Origin: Papilionanthe hookeriana x Papilionanthe teres
Lineage: Eukaryota > Streptophyta > Magnoliopsida > Asparagales > Orchidaceae
Assembly: GCA_022702705.1 (NCBI GenBank)
Contig: CM040433.1
Coordinates: 22,970,167 to 23,034,166, forward strand
Length of the DNA stretch: 64,000 nt
Reading direction: 5' to 3'
Shown: one piece after another, positions 57,281 to 64,000 of the stretch
Position numbering within the stretch: position 1 is the stretch's first letter
How the letters are laid out: each line of letters begins with the position of its first letter
Notes under the pieces: generated by a model
Databases searched by the model: none
Told to the model about the DNA's origin: nothing
Seen by the model: the letters and a program-made list of their open reading frames with translations, nothing else
Made by a program: the position numbers and the translations under genes

Positions 57281-57700
57281 TCAGAAGCATCTTGGATCTT
57301 TGATTCTCTATTTTATTCTCTTGGTTCCTAGATAGTGGATGTATGGATCCAACCAGCTCTTGGTCCCATCGGTGGATATCTCCATGGCTTCTGGCTCATC
57401 GATTGTCAGCACGGTAAGTTTTCTCAGTATTCCACCAAAACATACCCATTTCGAGAGAATGCCATCTACTTGATTGTCCCCTCGGCTGACGTGCTCGATG
57501 CGAAAGCTCTGGAATCTTTCAATTTTTTTCTTCATCTTGGTGATATATCTGGTCATCATCTCATCACTGACTTCAAATTTTCCACTAACTTGACTCACAA
57601 TCAGCAGAGAGTCTGATCTCAACAAAAATTCTTGGACCCCCATTTCTTAGGCCAGGCAGAATCCGGTGATCAATGTTTCATACTATACCTTACTGTTAGT
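57281..57700 (-). pseudogene. Second RNase H domain of Tat-like element
   Basis: The open frame 57308-57643 contains RSDSLLIVSQVSGKFEVSDE, KKKIERFQSFRIEHVSRGDN and QVDGILSK. This is the plant-style RNase H (SDSQLVVxQVxGxYxxxD, VPRxxNxxADxLAK) that gypsy elements of the Tat group carry in addition to their own RNase H. The later Asp of the ADAL motif is kept as VDG. The 93-residue plus-strand ORF 57335-57616 is only its complement. Confidence 0.88.
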
Positions 57701-59250
57701 GAGGTTGAATTCTACCGAGACTAACTGGTAGAGATTCTCTTCATCTGGGCTGCACAGAACCAGACCTAGCCTTTTTGTTGTCTGCATGGAGGCCTCATCA
57801 ACGTATAAATCTGTGTCCTGTCATCAAAGATGACTCCTTCGTCATGCTACTCTATCATGGAGAAGTCAACCAGGAAGTCTACGATCTCTTGGGACTTGAT
57901 CTTCATCCAAGGGATGCAGGTGATGTTGAATTCACTGGGCTCCATTGTGTACTTTAGAAATCGTAAAGAGTGCTCTAGCTGTGTGAGTACATGCCTCAAC
58001 AGATGGTCTGTGATGACTCAAATTAAATGCATCTGAAAGTATGTTTTAAGTCTGTGTTTGAAAGTAATAAAAAGCAAAGGATATTTTTTGCATAATTAGA
58101 ACTTGGTTCAGTGCCATGAAGCACTCAACTCATATAGTAGACTGGGTACTACTTTCTTGCCTCCTCTTGCACCAGAACTAAGCTGACAATCTCTCACCAA
58201 ACACCGAGATATATCGAAAGTTCTTTCACGGATTTCGGATGCTTAGTGGTGGTGATACCAAGGAATTTTTCAAATTTCTGAATGCCTACTCACATTCAGT
58301 TGTCCATTCAAAATGTTGATTTTTTTCAAAGCTTTAAAGAATGTTGCACTCTTGCCACCCGATATTGGGATGAAATAAATGGGTCTGGTAATTTGACCAG
58401 TCAGCCTCTAGTTTATTTTGGTATTTTATGGAGGTGACATGTCTCAGATTGCCTATACTTTCTCTCGGTTGGCCTTCGGTCCTTCATGGGTCAGTATGAA
58501 GCTGAGGAACTTTTCGGTCGGTGCCTCAAAGGTACACTTGGAGGGATTTAGTCTCATGTTAAATTTTTTTAGGTGTTTCAATGGTCACATTATTGTTTTG
58601 GTAATTTAGTTTTAACTAGAATAATATCAACATACACCTCAATGTTTCTTTTTTTTATTAGAATAAATTACATCCATGAGGCACTAATATGTCACCCCAG
58701 CATTCTTAAACACGAATAATATTACATTAAAACAAAATATGCCTTGTATTGTGATGAAGATAGTTTTTTCTATGTTAACCAGGTTCATCTTTATTTGGTG
58801 ATAACCATATTAGGCATCAAGGAAACTCATGACTCCGACTACTGCGTCCACCAATGTATCAATCTTTGGTGGGGGGTAAGTGTCTTTTGGGCAACCCCAT
58901 TGAGGTTAGTGAAGTAGACGCACATCCGCTACTTGTCGTTGGCCTTCTTGACCATCATGATGTTGGAGAGCCAAAATGAGTACTAGAATTCAACTGAAAT
59001 TCGTGGATGTAGCCAACATCTAGAAACTCTGCACCTCCCTAAAATAGGTTGGCCAAAAAGTTCTGGTAGTCTACCAGATCTTTTGTTGGACTGCTGATAG
59101 TAGGGGTTGATGTTCAGTCTATGGCATGTTGCATCGATTGAAATATAAGGCTTTTTTGCTACTGTCCAAGCAATCACTTCCTGGTGCTTCTGAAGCATTT
59201 GTATCAGTCGGTTCCTAAATCCTACGTCAAAACTTTCATTGATAAAAAAA
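57701..59250 (-). pseudogene. Tat-like reverse transcriptase and first RNase H
   Basis: The frame 58983-59198 gives KHQEVIAWTVAKKPYIS and CHRLNINPYYQQSN, the start of a Ty3/gypsy RT. Then come IMMVKKAND and RMCVYFTNLN (about 58900-58970), IKMNLV near 58790 and VYVDIILVK at about 58615-58640, in which the catalytic YVDD is YVDI. The sequence after it fits the thumb and RNase H but is heavily broken. Gene order RT-RH-second RH-IN matches the Tat group (Ogre/Retand relatives). Confidence 0.82.
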
Positions 59251-59364
59251 GATATTGAGTTCTATGATAGAACTTAGCATCTTGAGGACAGCTTCGCTGG
59301 TCTGGAGACCCCTGTTCCTTAAGATATGGATGTTGAGCAGTCACGGTCGACTCTTGAAACTTCT

Positions 59365-59445
59365 CGCAAAATACCTTCCTTTAAAGTGTAATATCCTTAA
59401 AATTAAGCATAGAATGTATATGAAAAATAAATTATTTTTTAGGCT
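59365..59445 (-). mobile_element. 81-bp fragment of an Athila-related LTR start
   Basis: On the minus strand it reads CCTAAAA, then AAGGATATTACACTTTAAAG and GAAGGTATTTTGC, which are the first ~80 bases of LTRs A, C and D. It then passes directly into other sequence. The TG would lie near 59452. It is a recombination scar or the leftover of a deleted copy. Confidence 0.7.
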
Positions 59446-59452
59446 TATCGGC

Positions 59453-60640
59453 ACCCATGGATCCGTGAGTGTGGGATGGTACTTTCCACCCTCCACCAGT
59501 GCATCAAATACATGCATGAAGGGGAAGAGTTTTGCATCCTCAGGCATGTTCAACCCTTTTTTGTTAATGAGGTGGGATTTTGTGATGATGCAGAGTACTA
59601 GTACCATCTAAGGCTTCTATCCCATTCTTGATCTTCTCGATAAGTCCACGAGCCCCTCCCCTTCCTAGTTCCCTCCTTGTTAAAAGCAAGGAGGTAAAGA
59701 AAAAAGAGGAAAGGCATTGTGCCCCCTTAGCTTCGAGGTGTGAGCCTAGGCTCCCCATCGTACCGTTGGGCAAGAGAAGATCAAACTTTATCAAACTTTG
59801 AGTCTGAGCCAGATGAGGTATCACCCGTGAGCAGTTTAGTGAACTTGCATGGATGTGCAACTTAGAAGACACTGATGAGGAGATACTCTTACTACCCTCA
59901 GCAGACATGATCCCTCATTTGTCCAAGCTCACTTTGTCGGATGAGGTGTTGACCATTGACCCCATACCATAAGGCCATCATATGAAGCTAACGACTGCAC
60001 ATGCCTTCATTATTGAAGAGTTTAAGACCTTATTTGTACCTTCTAGGCCTTTGTCTAAGGAAAAGGTACTTTTGTTTTATAAAACTGCTCCTCATGTATC
60101 AAACAATGATGTAATGCTTTTAAATAATGATAATGAAGAAGTAGAGGATATTCCTCTTGCTTATTATTGCTCTCCTCTCATATATAAAATGTTTGATGTT
60201 GGGCTATTGCCTGAGAGAAGGTCTGTTCAACAAGCTGAGTTATGCAAGGCTATTTGGCAATATAGACTCTCTGAGGAAAGGTTTGGACTATGCTATTTTA
60301 AAAGGCCTGATAAAACCAGACTCCCTAGAGTCTCATGTAGAATGATTTCTACACATGAAGGCATTGAGATCCTCACCTCTAATAGTCAAAGATGCCCCTC
60401 TTGAGCTTGAGGATGGTGTCTCTTTGTCAGTAGACATGTTTATTGAGTTAACTTTGGTATGATTAACAATCCTTGTCTTACTTATATTAGCGAGCTCTTA
60501 TAAGGTTATAGGACTATTAAGATTACAAAAATCTTGAAAGAGTTTCATGACTGTCTTGCTTAGAGCTATGTCGAGATGCCTAGTCTAACTCCAAAAGTGT
60601 TCATACATCATTTAGTCATCAATCTGATTGTTGTTCATAT
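59453..60640 (+). pseudogene. Region upstream of plus-strand RT, gypsy-type, unidentified domain
   Basis: The longest ORF in the window outside transposon cores, 59982-60404 (140 residues), contains EVEDIPLAYYCSPLIYKMFD and VQQAELCKAIWQYRLSEERF. It lies just before an RT in the same direction, so it is probably the linker between protease and RT, but I know no named domain for it. The minus-strand ORF 59564-59908 is serine-rich and unsupported. Near 60540-60600, EFHDCLA and EMPxL-like residues mark the start of RT. Confidence 0.45.
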
Positions 60641-61745
60641 AAAACAAACACCCCTGAGGATGTAGCCCGAGATGGAACAAAATGCCATTGAAGAGACCAA
60701 AAGCTCATCGAGGCTGGATGAATTAGGGAGGTCTCCTACCCTATATGGATCACAATATTGTACTTATTTTAAAGAAGAATAAAGAGATACGAGTTTGCGT
60801 CAACTTTAAAGATCTGAATGAGGTCTGCCTAAAAGAAAATTTTCCTTTGTTGATTCCGGAGCTTATGATCGATGTCACCTCCTCTTATGCAATTTTTGGG
60901 ATGAATAGCATAGGGCGATTCATACTCCAATTGGTATATTTTGCTATATGGTTATGCCCTTTATACTAAAGAATACTAAGGCAACCTAACAGCGGGCTGT
61001 GATGCACATCTTCAATGACTTACTATATCATCAAGTCGAGTGTTATATTGACGATGTGGTAATTAAGATTCTTCCTTAAGATGATCATCATTCAAACCTA
61101 TAAACTATTTTCGAATGCCTTAGGAAATATAATCTGAAGATGAATCCATTAAAAAGAGCCTTTGGTGTATCTTCTCGAAAGTTTCTAGGTTTCATCATCC
61201 ATCATAGGGGCATTGAGATTAATCCCAACAAGATTAAATCCATCATAAAGATAGAGCATCCTTGAAGTTTGATGCAGCTGCGTTCCCTTCAGGGGAAGCT
61301 TACCCTTATTAGGATGTTCATTTTCCACTTTTTATGTAGATGTCAGCCTTTTTCTGCTCTGACTAAGAAAGATGTTTTGTTTAACTGGAACGAGGCATGT
61401 TAGCATGCCTTCAACGATATCAAGCATTACTAATTGAATCCACTAATATCAAAAGCTCTGATCCTAGGAAAATCCCTCGTTCTCTATATTGTCTCTCTTG
61501 TTGAGTTGATAGAAGCTTTACTAGCTCAAAATAATGTGGAGGGAAAAGAGAACACTATGTATGATTATAGTCGATCTTTCATCCCCACTAAAATGAAATA
61601 TCTGCAAATTCAAAAACACTGCCAGTCATTGATATTCTCAGTCTAAAAGTTGAGGCATTATATGCTCTCACACCATGTTAGTCTAATCTCAAGGGTAGAC
61701 CCCTTGCAGTATCTGATGATGGGTCCCACCTCAACTAGTCAATTG
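60641..61745 (+). pseudogene. Ty3/gypsy reverse transcriptase and RNase H, plus strand
   Basis: In 60745-60969: DHNIVLILKKNKEIRVCVNF, KDLNEVCLKENFPLLIPELM. After a shift, ECYIDDVVIK has an intact catalytic YIDD (61044-61055), then a FLGFIIHHRG-like segment (about 61180-61215) and an SLQGKL segment near 61290. In 61434-61646, LVLYIVSLVELIEALLAQNN and IFSV with HYML-like residues after it are RNase H motifs. It differs from the minus-strand RT at 58.6-59.2 kb, so two elements meet here tail to tail. Integrase is missing. Confidence 0.85.
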
Positions 61746-62080
61746 GTCATATAGGTTATGCCATTATCCCAGTGTGACATTTGTATGTCCCTGTTGACCT
61801 CAATTTTGGTGAGGTCTTTTGCTTCTCTCTTTAGTACTTAGGATCTAGCCTTAGGCTTTTCCTTTGACTAATCTTAGAGGACTAGAAATGGAACCCACAA
61901 TTTAGAAATTCAAACTACTTTTTAACTCCCTGCAAACCCCACAAGCTTGATTGTAGACCCCTAATCACCTAGAGGGTTGAAATCAAATGTGGAGGTTTAA
62001 AGGATGAGTTCCCTATAGGATTTTTTGGCCTTAGGAATACCCTGGATGGCCTGGTCTGGTGAGGGTTGACTTGCACATAC
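61746..62080. other. Transition region, nothing recognised
   Basis: Coding similarity of the RT/RNase H element ends near 61745. No integrase or LTR end could be recognised. Confidence 0.4.
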
Positions 62081-63950
62081 ACTACACTCTCACACACATT
62101 CCAAGTCCTAAAACCACACTCTCACCCAACTTGACTTCCTGACTCATGTAGGTAATTCATATGGATGGTCCTTAACCACTAAGCCCTTGGCTAAGAGGGT
62201 TAGGAACAACATAGTGAATGCCTCAAATGAGTTCTCTCATGGCTCATATGGGCTTAATATGACTTCATGGCTCAACCAAAGTGATTCCATTCTACTCAAA
62301 CTTGATCAATCTTCATTTTTCCAAAATTTCAATTTTTGACCCCCGGGGCCCCGGACCCACCAAACATACCAAATACCCTTGAAATGACCCAAAATTTGCA
62401 AAATTACCTAAATTACCTAAGATTCCTCAAAATTAATCCTAAACACTTCCCACCACTCAAATTGACCATCTTTGGCCAAAAATACCAAAATTTCCAAAAA
62501 TACCCCTAAACCCCCCAAAATTACCAAAATACCCTTTTACCCCAAAAATCCAAAAATTCTAAAAATTCTCAGAAAATTCCAAAAAATCCCAAATATTCCT
62601 AATTTCATTTTATTCAACTACACCATGGGCCAATTTTGCCAATTTACCCCACTTTTACCAAAACCCCCAATTTGACTTATTTTTAACCTAAGTGGACCCA
62701 ATGTCCCACCAAATCACACCAATTGACCTCAATTTTGGTCCAATTCAATTCTAAACTTCAATTAAATATCCCTAATATCAATTTAGACCAAATGAAAGTC
62801 CAATTTGATTGACATTTGGGCCCACTTCCAATTTGGGGCTTAAGGTCCAATTTTGACCCATGACCCAAACCAAGCCCAATTCAACTCCAATTGGCCCCAA
62901 ATCTTTTCTAAAGCCTTCCTAACATCCCCATAAACAAAAAACTAACTTGATTTGCCCAAAATTTGAACCTAAACTCCACCCAAACCTAACCCAAAACCAA
63001 AATCCCTTAAATTAACCTAAGCTCAAACCTAACCCAAATGGGCCCAAATCCCAAAATTAGAGCCCAACCAAAGTTGAAAACTCTTTGTAACACTCCCATA
63101 AACATTTTCAACATTAATTTTACACAAATTCAACCTTAGCCCAACCTTAACCAAAGTTAGCTCAATTTGGCCCACCTTGGCCCCTTTACCAAAAAGCCCA
63201 AATCCAACCCAATTCTACTCCAAATCATACCAAATTGATTCAAAATCACTCATGACACATCCCTAAACTAAGCCCAACATTTATTTGGCTTGGTCCTACA
63301 CAAAACTTTCATCTAAAAGTCCATTTTTAAAATCTAAAAGGCCCACCCATTTAAGCCTTTAAAAGCCCATCTTCACCAAAGTTCAAAAGCCCAAAATTCA
63401 TCCAAAGCCCACATGACAATTCCTTCTCATCATCCACTTGATAAAATCATTCCCAAAAGTTTGAAACCTATGATTAAATCATTCCAAATTAGGCTTTATC
63501 CAAATTCCCATCAAGATGCCAAAATTCTTAAAATCCATTCCCATGAAATTGACCAAGCCATCCCCAAGCCATGAGCAAGCCATGGAGCCATGCATAAGCC
63601 ATATGCAAGCCTTGGAAGCCACTTTCCACATCACCAAACCATTTATGGCTAGAGAGGGAACCCCTTTCCAAACTCCTTCTTAAGCCTTTTTAACCCCTTT
63701 TATGTCACACTCTAACCCATGCTTAATCAAAATTCTTGGGACAAAGACTTCTCCACCTAAAGTCAGCTGAGCCAAATGATTCATTTCAGCCCAAATCAAA
63801 CTCTTTGAGGGTGAGCCCAACCCATTTCCATGGCTTGACCAAATTAAGCTCAAAATGACCCTTTCCCCTTACCACTTAAAACAAACTCCTTTACACATGT
63901 CAAGCCTCAATTGAACTCACCAACTTCCACCCTGACCCCACTGAGTCAGA
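62081..63950. repeat. Strand-asymmetric, G-poor region of about 1.9 kb
   Basis: The plus strand is built of A, C and T with very few G (for instance 3 G in the 60 bases from 62881) and irregular CCAAA, CCCAAAT and CCAATT words. It is not a clean tandem repeat. The ORF 62472-62675 is a product of the composition. Such skew is seen in LTR or untranslated parts of some plant gypsy elements, which is the most likely source, but no LTR ends are visible. Confidence 0.55.
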
Positions 63951-64000
63951 TGGTGACCTAACCCTGCCGGCCAGCCGCCTGGGTCGCCAGAAAACGCCAT
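63951..64000. other. GC-rich window edge
   Basis: The skew ends near 63930 and the last 50 bases are GC-rich (GCCGGCCAGCCGCC). Too short to assign. Confidence 0.3.

Noticed and set aside
57335..57616. 93-residue plus-strand ORF
   Set aside because: It is the exact complement of the second RNase H domain.
1..64000. CRISPR arrays, rRNA genes, tRNA genes, bacterial-type operons
   Set aside because: No regularly spaced repeats, no rRNA blocks and no convincing tRNA cloverleaf were seen. The tRNA-like matches are retrotransposon primer sites complementary to tRNA 3' ends.

Overview
This window is plant nuclear DNA: AT-rich, gene-poor and built mostly from layered, decayed retrotransposons. The plant assignment rests on lineages seen only or mainly in plants (Athila-like, Tat-like and chromovirus-like Ty3/gypsy elements, Ty1/copia elements with initiator-methionine primer sites, RTE LINEs ending in TTG repeats) and on a first exon of the photosystem II assembly gene HCF136. 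Species cannot be told. No intact protein-coding gene was found.

Layout. 1-13.3 kb: a truncated LTR, an unidentified element interior and a minus-strand Athila-like element (3' LTR, env-like ORF, pol, end of gag). 13.5-20.9 kb: a broken multi-exon host gene on the minus strand. Its last intron holds a 5'-truncated RTE LINE, and that LINE holds a complete but decayed copia element; each insertion keeps a target-site duplication. 21.7-25 kb: a copia gag fragment and a chromovirus integrase fragment. 26.2-30.65 kb: a chromovirus-like LTR pair with only 427 bp between the LTRs, inserted into one arm of an older local duplication. 32.8-33.9 kb: a second RTE LINE with a perfect 17-bp target-site duplication. 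36.25-36.6 kb: HCF136 exon 1, with no further exon visible.

37.3-62 kb is a nest. A gag-bearing Ty3/gypsy-type host sequence was invaded by solo LTR A (38334-40661, TSD CTTTC), by a related LTR B (43897-45732, imperfect TSD) and by an Athila-like element that lost its pol (48443-55035, TSD AACCT). Beyond it lie a minus-strand Tat-like pol (about 56040-59250) and a plus-strand RT/RNase H remnant (about 60650-61740). 62-64 kb is strikingly poor in G on the plus strand.

The main architectural result is a segmental duplication: 1386-8343 matches 45198-52161 through the same nested junctions, so a ready-made nest was copied. The Athila-like copy at 4.6-13.3 kb keeps a pol region that the 48-55 kb copy has lost. 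All LTRs of this superfamily carry two closely spaced short palindromes or hairpins of the GGCGCC type. Their spacing is fixed at 43 bp in one subfamily, and the stems change in a compensating way between subfamilies; this is the best candidate here for an undescribed regulatory structure.
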